A DNA stretch of 64,000 bases from Leifsonia sp. NPDC080035 (GTDB lineage: Bacteria; Actinomycetota; Actinomycetes; Actinomycetales; Microbacteriaceae), in contig NZ_CP157390.1 of NCBI RefSeq assembly GCF_040050925.1, positions 186,001-250,000 of the forward strand. Reading direction: 5' to 3'. The notes under the pieces are model-generated. The model worked only from the letters and a program-made list of their open reading frames with translations. It did not search any database and had not been told where the DNA came from. This document shows, piece after piece, positions 15,819-23,922 of the stretch. A program made the translations under genes and the position numbers. Positions within the stretch are counted from its first letter, which is position 1; each line of letters starts with the position of its first letter.

Positions 15819-18800
15819 TCAGAGGACGGGAAGTGTGATCGGCGCCGTCTCGGCGCTCGGCTCGCCGGCCCCGATGAGCGCCGCGATGCGCGAGGCCACG
15901 GCGTCCGGGTCCGCGAACAGCTCGAAGCTGTGCACCCGAAGGTAGTGCCAGCCGAGCCGGCGCAGCACGTCCGGACGCAGCCGGAGCGTCTCGCGCAGGC
16001 TCCCCCTGTTCACGTCCGAGTCGGTCTCGACCACGACCGCGCGGCCCTCGTGCGAGGCGACGAGCGTGAGCTTGCCGCGGTAGCCGAGCTGCACATCCAG
16101 ACCCTTGCGGGCGAGACGCTTGGCCAGGTCGGCGACCATCGGGTCGGCGTCCGGGCTCAGGTACGCGGGCACGGCGGCCTGCAGCTGGTCCGCTTCGCCG
16201 AGCACCTGGGCGAGCGCGGCGATGCCGTGCCGCATCCTGGACTCGTCGATGTCGTCGGGGCGGAAGCAGGAGACGATGTCCATGCCGCGGCGCGCCCTGG
16301 TCATCCCGACCGCGAGCAGCCGGTCGCCGCCCGGCTCCGCGAGCGCCCCGAAGTTGGAGAGCAGGCGGCCGTGCGGGGTGCGCCCGTAGCCGATCGAGAA
16401 GATGACGCGGTCGCGGCTCTGCCCGACCGACTGGTCGAGCGTCACGACGGTGAACGGCTCCGGCCGGTCGCCGAGGATGAAGTCGGCCAGCTCGCTGCGC
16501 TTGGCGAAGGCGGACAGCACCGCCTGGTTCACCCGGACGGCATGCCGCTCGCTCGCGGTGATCACCATCAGCGACTCGCGCGGCCGCTCGGTCGCGTGCC
16601 GCAGCACCAGCTCGACGACGCGCGCGACCTCGGCGTCCGTGCTCTCCACGGCGCCGGTGTCGCTGTCCGGCATGCCCTGGCCCCCGGTCACGTAGTGCAG
16701 CGCGAGGCTGCCGTGGCCGAGGTAGGTGCCTGCCCAGGGCAGCGAGTCGATCATGCCGCCGTAGAAGCGGCGGTTGACCAGCTCGGCGAGGTCCTCTCCC
16801 CCGGCGCGGTAGCTGCGGGTGAGCGTGTACACGGGGAGGAGCTCGGAGAGCCGGGCGAGCGCGGAGTCCGCGTGCAGCTCGTCCACGTCGACCGTTCCCG
16901 TCGTCGTGCCGTACTCGTGCACGCCGATGTCGAAGCGGGACGGCGTCTGGGTCACCGGGTCGCCGAAGGCGACGATCTGCCTGGCGCGGCGGATGACAGG
17001 GACGCACTCGGCGAGGCTCGCGGCACCCGCGTCCACGAGCAGCACGGCGTCGAAGGCGACGTCGGCGCGGATCGCCGGGACCTCGTACGGCGACACCAGC
17101 CAGACCGGGGCGATCGGGCGCGCCAGGTGCGGCGCCGCGTCGTTCAGGGCGGCGGCGGTCGGCGTCCCCGACTTCAGGAGACGCTTGAGCGCGGCGGCCT
17201 CGTCCGGCCAGTCCACGATGCCGATCTTCCAGGTCTCGGCGAGCATCCACGCCAGCTGCTTGCCGGTTGCGGAGGCGTGCGCCTCGTCCACGAGCCGGAA
17301 GTCGGCCTCCAGCCGATCGAGAACGGACGTGTTGCCGCTCAGCAGCGCGCGGTCGCCGGCGAGCAGCGCCTCCAGCACCGACTGCCACCAGGCGAGCTCC
17401 AGCTCGGCGGAGACCTGCGTCTCCGGCACGTGCCGGTTGGACAGGTCGGAGAGCAACGGGTCGAGCTCCAGGTCGCGCAGCTGGTCGAGCAGCGCGGTGC
17501 GCTCCTGCAGGTTCGCGAGCACCTCGGACTCGGCGGCGAGGCCGGCGATCTGCCTGGTCAGCTCGTCGATGGGCAGCGCGGCGAGGGACTGCGGGGTCCC
17601 GGTGCGGCGCAGCGGGATGTCCAGGCGCGCGAGGTCCTCGGCGACGCGCTGGAACGCGACCTGCACGTCGGCGATGCCGACCGGCACCTCCGGCACGACG
17701 CCGGCGACGGCGAAGCGGTTCCACAGGATGCGCTGCTGCTGGATGCGCCGCAGGCTCTCGTTGAGGTCGGTGACGTGAACGCCGGGACGCACGTATTCGA
17801 GCGCCAGCTTGCGCAGCCGCCGCCGGTTCGCGCCGGACATCGCCGGCGACTCGCGCCGGGACGCGGTGGCCGCGATCAGCTCCGCGAGCGACCGGTCGAA
17901 GACCGAGGGGGTGAACTTGTCGAGCGTCTCGCGCACGTCGAGCAGCAGCCGCAGGTAGACGCCGAGCTCCGCGATGGACTCGAAGGGGCGCATCCTGGTC
18001 TGGCCGATCAGCGCCTTGGCGCGCTCGATCAGGCGCGGCAGCTCCGCGCGGTTCAGCTTCTTGGCGAGGTCGTGCGCGGCCTTGCCCTCCTCCGTGGTGG
18101 AGAAGGATGCGCCGTACCAGGGCGAGTCGCTCGGACCGTAGCGGAACTCGCCGAGCCGCGCCGAGCGGATGAGGGCGTCGGCGGCCGCGTCGCGGTCCCT
18201 CGCCAGCATCTCGATCGAGCGGCGGCCGAGGCGCGCGGTGGTGGAGGGCGGCGACGGCAGCAGCGCCAGGCGCGAGAGCTCGCGGAGCGCATCCAGCACG
18301 GACACCCGGAGCACCGGGTCGCGGCGGGCGAGCGCGGCGCGGTAGTCGATGAGCACCTTGCGCAGCCGCACGAGGGCCTCGTCCACGTCGGTGACCCTCG
18401 GCTGTTCGGCCTTCTCGTTGCGGCCGATCGACTGGATGAGGTCCCGGCGGAGCGTGCGCGGCGTCACCGCGAGGCCGGGCAGGCCGACCTTCGCGAAGCG
18501 CTGCGCGATGTCCTCCAGGCTGGAGCGGCGCGGGGTCACCACGAGCACGCGCTTGTGCTGGGCGACGAGGGCGCCGATCGCGTTCACGATGGTCTGCGTG
18601 CCGCCGGTTCCTGGCAGCGTCTTCACGACGAGGGAGTTGCCCGCCGCGATCTGCGCGACGACGTTCTCCTGCTCCTCGTCCGCGTCCAGCAGCAGGGAGT
18701 CGGTGGCGGGCGGGCGCTCGTCCTGGCGGATCGGCTCCACCGGGTTGAACGCGCTCTCGATGGCGATGCGGGCGGTGGGGTTGCCGGCGAGGGCGTCCAG

Positions 18801-19541
18801 CAGCGGGGTGTCAAGGTCGTCGGCCTCGGCGCGCAGTTCCGGTGCGACGTCGGCGAACGAGGAGACCACGAGCCGGGGCAGCACGTTGAACCAGGGCAGG
18901 TGCGAGGTCAGCCCGCGGAGGCGGTCGATGACCGGCTGCGGCTTGAAGGCGCCGTTGTCGAGCGCGAGCGCGACGAACGCGTCCGCGTCGAGGGTGATCT
19001 GGAATTGCTCAGCCAGCGCGCGGGAGAGTTCGGGGTTCAGGAACGGCTGCCCCTTGAGCTTGAGCTCGAAGTCGCGGCCGTAGCGGCGGATGGCCAGCGG
19101 GCGCAGCAGGATCGGAGCGCTGTACTCCTCCGTGCCGTGCCGCCACTGGGCGAGGCCGATCGCGAGGTGGACGGACTCGATGCCGCGCACCGAGCGCAGC
19201 TCGATCCCCTTCGCCGTGATCGCGTTCGCGGCGGCGCGCGCGGTGCGCAGCGCCAGCTCGTCGCGGATCAGGCTCGACAGCAGCGTGCTCCGCCCGGTGA
19301 TGAACTGGGGAAGGCCGCCGGGATGCGTGGTGCTCAGCTCGATGCGGGTGCGCGGGCTGTCCTCGAAGTGCAGCAGCGGCGAGACACCGCCGATCGCCGC
19401 GATCTCCTCGCGCCACTTCAGCCAGACCGGCTCGGCGATGTTGCCGGCGACCAGGCCGGGGTCGCCCAGGCTCAGCGAGTGCGGAGCCGTCGTGTTGGAG
19501 GCCGGTCGCATGGCGTCGCCGTCAGGCACGGCCGACGCCAT
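15819..19541 (-). CDS. large SF1 helicase-like protein with C-terminal nuclease-like domain and damaged ATPase motifs
   Basis: A 1240-residue cytoplasmic protein of the UPF1/DUF4011-like helicase group. The P-loop reads LPGTGGTQT (about residues 320-328), where relatives have GPPGTGKSQT: the catalytic lysine is replaced by glycine. The Walker B site reads LLVDAGAAS instead of the usual DEAS, so the glutamate is also lost. Motif III (FGDPVTQTP) and motif VI (VGMTRARRGMDIV) remain recognisable. The last 100 residues (VQLGYRGKLTLVASH onward) resemble the endonuclease-like domain that ends many such proteins. ATG 19541 is chosen with GCGAGG upstream; a GTG 12 codons earlier is possible. It may be an ATP-independent nucleic-acid-binding protein. 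Confidence 0.72.
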   Translation of the reverse strand: MASAVPDGDAMRPASNTTAPHSLSLGDPGLVAGNIAEPVWLKWREEIAAIGGVSPLLHFEDSPRTRIELSTTHPGGLPQFITGRSTLLSSLIRDELALRTARAAANAITAKGIELRSVRGIESVHLAIGLAQWRHGTEEYSAPILLRPLAIRRYGRDFELKLKGQPFLNPELSRALAEQFQITLDADAFVALALDNGAFKPQPVIDRLRGLTSHLPWFNVLPRLVVSSFADVAPELRAEADDLDTPLLDALAGNPTARIAIESAFNPVEPIRQDERPPATDSLLLDADEEQENVVAQIAAGNSLVVKTLPGTGGTQTIVNAIGALVAQHKRVLVVTPRRSSLEDIAQRFAKVGLPGLAVTPRTLRRDLIQSIGRNEKAEQPRVTDVDEALVRLRKVLIDYRAALARRDPVLRVSVLDALRELSRLALLPSPPSTTARLGRRSIEMLARDRDAAADALIRSARLGEFRYGPSDSPWYGASFSTTEEGKAAHDLAKKLNRAELPRLIERAKALIGQTRMRPFESIAELGVYLRLLLDVRETLDKFTPSVFDRSLAELIAATASRRESPAMSGANRRRLRKLALEYVRPGVHVTDLNESLRRIQQQRILWNRFAVAGVVPEVPVGIADVQVAFQRVAEDLARLDIPLRRTGTPQSLAALPIDELTRQIAGLAAESEVLANLQERTALLDQLRDLELDPLLSDLSNRHVPETQVSAELELAWWQSVLEALLAGDRALLSGNTSVLDRLEADFRLVDEAHASATGKQLAWMLAETWKIGIVDWPDEAAALKRLLKSGTPTAAALNDAAPHLARPIAPVWLVSPYEVPAIRADVAFDAVLLVDAGAASLAECVPVIRRARQIVAFGDPVTQTPSRFDIGVHEYGTTTGTVDVDELHADSALARLSELLPVYTLTRSYRAGGEDLAELVNRRFYGGMIDSLPWAGTYLGHGSLALHYVTGGQGMPDSDTGAVESTDAEVARVVELVLRHATERPRESLMVITASERHAVRVNQAVLSAFAKRSELADFILGDRPEPFTVVTLDQSVGQSRDRVIFSIGYGRTPHGRLLSNFGALAEPGGDRLLAVGMTRARRGMDIVSCFRPDDIDESRMRHGIAALAQVLGEADQLQAAVPAYLSPDADPMVADLAKRLARKGLDVQLGYRGKLTLVASHEGRAVVVETDSDVNRGSLRETLRLRPDVLRRLGWHYLRVHSFELFADPDAVASRIAALIGAGEPSAETAPITLPVL

Positions 19542-19602
19542 GTCGTCGTCCTCGCTCTTCCTATCCAGTCGCCACACACCGACACCCTACGTGCCGAACC
19601 GC

Positions 19603-19630
19603 AAAACCCCCGGCAACTCCGGCGGGTTTT
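19603..19630 (-). terminator. terminator after the MFS gene
   Basis: On the minus strand AAAACCC-GCCGG...CCGGGGGTTTT forms a stem with one mismatch and ends in TTTT. It lies between the MFS gene's stop and the helicase-like gene's start. Confidence 0.65.
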
Positions 19631-19643
19631 CGCAGCAAAACGG

Positions 19644-20915
19644 CTAGCCTTCCCCGTCTCCCTGCCGCGCGGCGACCCTCCGCGAGCCGAGGAACACGAT
19701 CGCGAGCACACCGCACAGCAGATAGAGGGACGCCTGCACATCGAGCACGGGCACCACATCGAACCACTCCGCGAGCACGCCGCCGGCGAGCAGGCCGAGA
19801 CCCTGCGCAGCGCCTGCGAGCGTCGTCATCGCGGCGATCACCCGTCCGAGCCGGTCACCGGGGGTCACCGTCTGAACGAGGGTGATCTCGCCGGTCGCCG
19901 TCGCGACCGCCGGGATGCCCATCGCCACGAACAGCGCGGCGTAGACCCACACCGCCGTCGTGACCGGCGCCAGGTTCCAGGTGAGCAGGGAGAGCGCCCC
20001 GAACACGAGGTAGCCGACGCCGACGAGCGCCCGGGTGCTGAACCGGCGCAGCAGCAGCCCGGTGAGCAGGCCCCCGAGCACGCCGCCGATCGCCTGCACA
20101 CCGCGCAGCAGCCCGACCTCGGGGTCTCCCGCGCCCAGCTCCTGCGTGACATAGACGATGAAGAGGACGAGGAACAGACCCTGCGCGACGCTGCCGAGCG
20201 CGGTGACGACGGCGATCGTCCGCAGGGTCCTGGACCGCACGACCTCGCCGAGCCCCTCCAGCCATTGCCGGAGCAGCCGGCGCTCGACGGCGGGGACGCC
20301 CTCCCGCGCAACTGCGGCGGCGGGGCGCGGCGGTCTGCTCAGCGCGACCAGGAGGGCGGTGACCACGAACGTCGCCGCGTCCACGATTACGACGCCGGGC
20401 AGGCCGAGCGTGGCGAACGCGAGGCCTCCGAGCGGGGAGCCGACCAGCCGGGCGAGGTTGTCGCTCACGGCGATGAGAGCATTCGCACGACCGAGATCTT
20501 GCGGCCCCACCAGGCTCGGGACGAGCGCCTGCCTGGCAGGGTTGATCACGGCGCCGAGGCAGGCCTGCACGGCCGCGACCGCGTAGACGATGCCCATCCG
20601 GTCGGCGCTCGCCGCCAGCAGCGGGAGCAGCGCGACCGACTGCAGCAATGCAGTGACGACCATCGTCCTGCGGTGGTCCCAGCGGTCGACGAGCACCCCG
20701 AGGAACGAGCCGACGAGCAGCATCGGGATCAGCTCCGCCAGGAACACGGTCGACGCGCCGAGCGCCGACCCGGTCGCCGTAAACGCGAACAGCGGCAGGG
20801 CGATCATCAGCAGCCAGTCGCCGGTGTCGGAGACGAGGCCGGCGGACCAGATCAGGGCGAAGTCGCGCCTCAGCAGCGGCGAGCGCGTGCGCTCGGTCGT
20901 CGTCGTCCCGCTCAT
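19644..20915 (-). CDS. MFS transporter (macrolide-efflux/enterobactin-exporter type)
   Basis: A 423-residue protein with about 12 membrane helices. It starts with the pattern LRRDFALIWSAGLVSDTGDW of the MFS_3 branch, and the loop VDRWDHRRTMV is the group's signature A-like motif between helices 2 and 3. Such proteins export drugs or siderophores by proton antiport. The ATG overlaps the stop of the upstream ArsR-like gene (ATGA), so the two are co-translated and the regulator probably controls its own exporter. A terminator follows. The substrate is unknown. Confidence 0.85.
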   Translation of the reverse strand: MSGTTTTERTRSPLLRRDFALIWSAGLVSDTGDWLLMIALPLFAFTATGSALGASTVFLAELIPMLLVGSFLGVLVDRWDHRRTMVVTALLQSVALLPLLAASADRMGIVYAVAAVQACLGAVINPARQALVPSLVGPQDLGRANALIAVSDNLARLVGSPLGGLAFATLGLPGVVIVDAATFVVTALLVALSRPPRPAAAVAREGVPAVERRLLRQWLEGLGEVVRSRTLRTIAVVTALGSVAQGLFLVLFIVYVTQELGAGDPEVGLLRGVQAIGGVLGGLLTGLLLRRFSTRALVGVGYLVFGALSLLTWNLAPVTTAVWVYAALFVAMGIPAVATATGEITLVQTVTPGDRLGRVIAAMTTLAGAAQGLGLLAGGVLAEWFDVVPVLDVQASLYLLCGVLAIVFLGSRRVAARQGDGEG

Positions 20916-21502
20916 GGCGCGTCCGGGTGCCGGAAGGCGTTCAGGTGCAGAGCGACGACGTCGGCGTCGGCCGGGGCGTCCTCCCTGGTGAGCGCGATGT
21001 AGGGGCGGATGAGCGCATCCAGCCGCTCCCCCAGCTCGCGCAGCTCGTCCGGGGCGATGCGGAGCGCGTAGGCGGAGAGGATGCTGGCGTCGCGCCACGC
21101 GGGCGGCAGGTCGTCGCGCTGCGCGATGGCGCGGTGGACGCGGTCCGCCTCCTCGTCCACCTGACGGTCGGCGAGGAAGCGCTCCGTCGTGTCGGAGCCG
21201 AGCCGGAAGCCGGGGTCGTCGGTGCGGCCGAACTGCAGGCCGGTCGCCGTGGTCTGCCACGGGCGCTCGCGGCCGTCCTCCGCATCCACCCGCTCCACGA
21301 GCCCGAACTTCGCGAGGGCGCGCAGGTGGTAGCTGCAGTTGGATGCGGTGGAGCCGACCACCTCGGCGCACTCGCTCGCCGTGCGCGGGCCGAACGCCAG
21401 CAGGTAGTCGAGAAGGGCCAGCCGGAGCGGGTGCGCGAGCGCGCGCAGCGCCCTCGGGTCGCTGACCGTCGCCCGGCGCTCCGGACGGGATGTGAAAGAC
21501 AT
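20912..21502 (-). CDS. ArsR-like winged-helix regulator with C-terminal extension
   Basis: A 196-residue protein. The HTH domain is at residues about 13-95: DPRALRALAHPLRLALLDYL, then TASNCSYHLRALAKFGLVER as recognition helix and wing. A helical extension (about 100-196) could bind a ligand. It lacks the paired cysteines of metal sensors. It is co-translated with the downstream MFS exporter, and it is divergent from a second MFS exporter whose start is about 75 bases away. One regulator could therefore control both pumps. A dyad overlaps its start codon. Confidence 0.83.
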   Translation of the reverse strand: MSFTSRPERRATVSDPRALRALAHPLRLALLDYLLAFGPRTASECAEVVGSTASNCSYHLRALAKFGLVERVDAEDGRERPWQTTATGLQFGRTDDPGFRLGSDTTERFLADRQVDEEADRVHRAIAQRDDLPPAWRDASILSAYALRIAPDELRELGERLDALIRPYIALTREDAPADADVVALHLNAFRHPDAP

Positions 21503-21508
21503 GTTTCA
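21493..21508. promoter_or_regulatory. inverted repeat over the regulator start codon
   Basis: TGAAA-GACATG-TTTCA spans the start codon of the ArsR-like gene, and another CTTTCACG lies about 30 bases away. It is a possible autoregulatory operator. Confidence 0.4.
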
Positions 21509-21576
21509 GATTGTGCGCGCTCCCTTCTTTCACGTCAAGCGGGAATGCTCGCCCCCTCACCGTGTTGTTGTCCCGT

Positions 21577-23022
21577 GTGAACGAACCCACCCGAGCGAGC
21601 GTCGGCTTCCGCTCCGAGCGCGGCCCCATCCTGATCGCCCTGATGCTGACCACGGGCCTCGTCGCCATCGACGCGACGATCCTGGCGACCGCGGTGCCGT
21701 CGATCGTGAGCGACCTGGGCGGGTTCGCGCAGTTCCCGTGGCTGTTCTCCGTCTACCTGCTCGCGCAGGCGGTCTCGGTGCCCGTGTACGCGAAACTCTC
21801 CGACACCCTCGGCCGCAAACCGATCGTGCTCGTGGGCATCGCGCTGTTCCTGGTGGGGTCGATCCTGTGCGGATTCGCCTGGTCGATGCCGGCGCTGATC
21901 GCATTCCGCGCCGTCCAGGGTCTCGGCGCCGGCGCCATCCAGCCGATGTCGATGACGATCGCCGGAGACATCTACACCGTCGCCGAGCGCGCGAAGACGC
22001 AGGGCTACCTCGCGAGCGTCTGGGCGATCTCGTCGGTGGTCGGGCCGACGCTCGGCGGCGTCTTCTCGCAGTTCCTCTCCTGGCGCTGGATCTTCTTCGT
22101 CAACATCCCGCTGTGCATCCTCGCCGGATGGATGCTCATCCGCACCTTCCACGAGTCGATCGAGCGCCGCAGGCACCGCATCGACTACGCGGGCTCGATC
22201 CTGCTCACCGCGGGCATGACGCTGATCATTCTGGCGGTGCTCGAGGGCGGACAGGCGTGGGCGTGGAACTCGGTGTGGAGCATCGGGGCGTTCGCGCTCG
22301 GCGCGCTGCTGCTGGTCGCGTTCGCGCTCGTGGAGCGGCGGGCGGCCGAGCCGGTCATGCCGCTCTGGGTGTTCTCGCGCCGGCTGCTGGTCACGACGAC
22401 GCTGATCTCGCTGGGCGTCGGCGCCATCCTCATCGGCCTCACCTCGTACGTGCCCACCTATCTGGAGGGGACCGTCGGCGTTCCGCCCATCGTCTCCGGC
22501 CTCGCGGTCGCCGCGCTCACCCTCGGCTGGCCGATCGCCGCCAGCCTCTCCGGCCGGTTCTACCTCCGCATCGGCTTCCGCAGCACCGCGCTGCTCGGCA
22601 CCAGCATCGCCATCGTCGGCACGGCCGTGCTCGCCCTGACGTCGACGCACCCGAGCGTGCTCTTCGTCGCGATCAGCTGCTTCGTCGCCGGACTCGGGAT
22701 GGGCCTGATCGCCACCCCGACGCTGATCGCCGCGCAGTCGAGCGTGCCGTGGAACGAGCGCGGCGTCGTCACCGGCACCAACATGTTCGCGCGCTCGATC
22801 GGCAGCGCCGTCGGCGTGGCGGTCTTCGGTGCGATCGCGAACGCGATCATCGGCGCCTCCGCGTCCGGGGCGCACGATCCGGCGGCGGTGCAGAGCGCAT
22901 CCACCGCGGTCTTCGTGGCGGTGGCCATCGCGGCGGTGCTCACCATCGTCGCGGGCCTGTCGATGCCGCGCTCGCGTGTGGAGGACGTCGAGATGGGCCG
23001 CACCGCCGCTCCCGCCGAGTAG
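21577..23022 (+). CDS. MFS multidrug exporter, DHA2 (EmrB/QacA) type
   Basis: A 481-residue protein with about 14 membrane helices. Helix 1 carries LVAIDATILATAVPSIVSDL, the DHA2 signature, followed by the motif A-like loop KLSDTLGRKPIVL and the RAVQGLGAGAIQP motif C region. It would export hydrophobic cations or drugs by proton antiport. The GTG at 21577 starts just before the soluble N-terminus; an in-frame GTG at 21562 is an alternative. It is divergent from the ArsR-like gene and may be under its control. Confidence 0.87.
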   Translation: MNEPTRASVGFRSERGPILIALMLTTGLVAIDATILATAVPSIVSDLGGFAQFPWLFSVYLLAQAVSVPVYAKLSDTLGRKPIVLVGIALFLVGSILCGFAWSMPALIAFRAVQGLGAGAIQPMSMTIAGDIYTVAERAKTQGYLASVWAISSVVGPTLGGVFSQFLSWRWIFFVNIPLCILAGWMLIRTFHESIERRRHRIDYAGSILLTAGMTLIILAVLEGGQAWAWNSVWSIGAFALGALLLVAFALVERRAAEPVMPLWVFSRRLLVTTTLISLGVGAILIGLTSYVPTYLEGTVGVPPIVSGLAVAALTLGWPIAASLSGRFYLRIGFRSTALLGTSIAIVGTAVLALTSTHPSVLFVAISCFVAGLGMGLIATPTLIAAQSSVPWNERGVVTGTNMFARSIGSAVGVAVFGAIANAIIGASASGAHDPAAVQSASTAVFVAVAIAAVLTIVAGLSMPRSRVEDVEMGRTAAPAE

Positions 23023-23080
23023 CCACCCCGCCTCCCTTCGCGCCGATCTGCGCCGAATGGCGTCGACCCCTTTCGGCGCG

Positions 23081-23136
23081 ATTTGTGCCAAATGTCGGTT
23101 TCGCGCCGCTCGGGAACGCCATTTGTGCCAAATGTC
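23081..23136. repeat. direct repeat of a 16-base dyad element
   Basis: ATTTGTGCCAAATGTC occurs at 23081-23096 and again at 23121-23136, exactly 40 bases apart. Each copy contains the dyad ATTTG-TGC-CAAAT. The pair lies between an MFS gene and the lldR promoter, and could be operators or an extragenic repeat. Confidence 0.6.
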
Positions 23137-23155
23137 AGCCCTGGCGAGCGCGTGC

Positions 23156-23192
23156 TACTGTGGTCGGACCACATGGTCGGACCACAGGAGGC
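23156..23192 (+). promoter_or_regulatory. lldR promoter with tandem GntR/FadR-type operators
   Basis: A -10 box TACTGT (23156-23161) is followed by two identical dyads TGGTC-G-GACCA at 23161-23171 and 23174-23184. AGGAGG then leads to the ATG at 23196. TGGTCNGACCA fits the FadR-subfamily operator pattern, and its place just after the -10 box predicts repression by roadblock. Confidence 0.75.
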
Positions 23193-23195
23193 GCG

Positions 23196-23915
23196 ATGAC
23201 CGCGGAGCCGCGGGCCTGGGAGGGCGTGCTCGCCCACATCGAGGCACGCCTCGTCGACGGCCGACTGCGTCCCGGCGACCACCTCCCCGCCGAACGCGCG
23301 CTCTCCGCCGAGCTCGGCGTCGCACGCTCCAGCGTCCGCGAGGCCATCCGCGTGCTCGAGGCGATGGGCCTCGTCCGCACCCAGACCGGATCCGGTCCGA
23401 GCTCCGGCGCGATCATCGTGGCCCGGCCGGGCGGCGGGATGCAGGCGCTGATGCGGTTGCAGGTCGCGGCCAGCGGCTTCCCCGTCGCCGACGTCGTCCG
23501 CACCCGGCTCCTGCTGGAGACGGCGGTCGCGGCCGACCTCGCCGATCGCGGATCGGCAGACCTCGCCGATGCTCGCCAGCTGCTCGACGCAATGGACGAC
23601 CCCGCCCTCACCGCGGAGGAGTTCCTCGCCCTCGACGCCCAGTTCCACCTCTCCCTCGCCGACGCGTCCGGCAACACGGTCGTCGCCGCGATGATGTCCG
23701 GGCTGCGCAGCTCCATCGAGGGCTACGTGATCGCCGGGCTCGCGCGCATCCCGGTCTGGGAGGACATGGCCGAGCGGCTCCGCGGCGAGCACCGCGCGGT
23801 GATCGACGCGATCGCCTCCGGCGACCCGGCCGCCGCACGCACCCGCATCCACGACCACATCAGCGGGTACTACCGCGATGCATCCCCGTCCGCACCCATC
23901 CACGAATCCCGTTAG
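23196..23915 (+). CDS. lldR: FadR-subfamily GntR regulator of lactate utilisation
   Basis: A 239-residue regulator. A winged helix (residues about 8-75, LRPGDHLPAERALSAELGVA then RSSVREAIRVLEAMGLV) precedes the all-helical FCD ligand domain (about 95-225). The FCD metal-binding histidines are suggested by AQFHLSLADASGN and the late DHISGYY. LldR-type proteins repress lactate oxidation genes until L-lactate binds. It is eight bases upstream of lldD, and two matching operators precede it, so autoregulation of the whole pair is expected. The SD AGGAGG decides the ATG at 23196. Confidence 0.85.
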   Translation: MTAEPRAWEGVLAHIEARLVDGRLRPGDHLPAERALSAELGVARSSVREAIRVLEAMGLVRTQTGSGPSSGAIIVARPGGGMQALMRLQVAASGFPVADVVRTRLLLETAVAADLADRGSADLADARQLLDAMDDPALTAEEFLALDAQFHLSLADASGNTVVAAMMSGLRSSIEGYVIAGLARIPVWEDMAERLRGEHRAVIDAIASGDPAAARTRIHDHISGYYRDASPSAPIHESR

Positions 23916-23922
23916 GCAGCAC

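Noticed and set aside
15930..21002. A very long open frame on the plus strand opposite the helicase-like and MFS genes
   Set aside because: It is antisense to well-supported genes and has a composition dominated by Arg, Asp, Gly and His with no domain. Long antisense frames are expected at this GC content.
23081..23136. Two short direct repeats as a mini CRISPR
   Set aside because: Only two 16-base copies, no cas genes, and the copies contain operator-like dyads.
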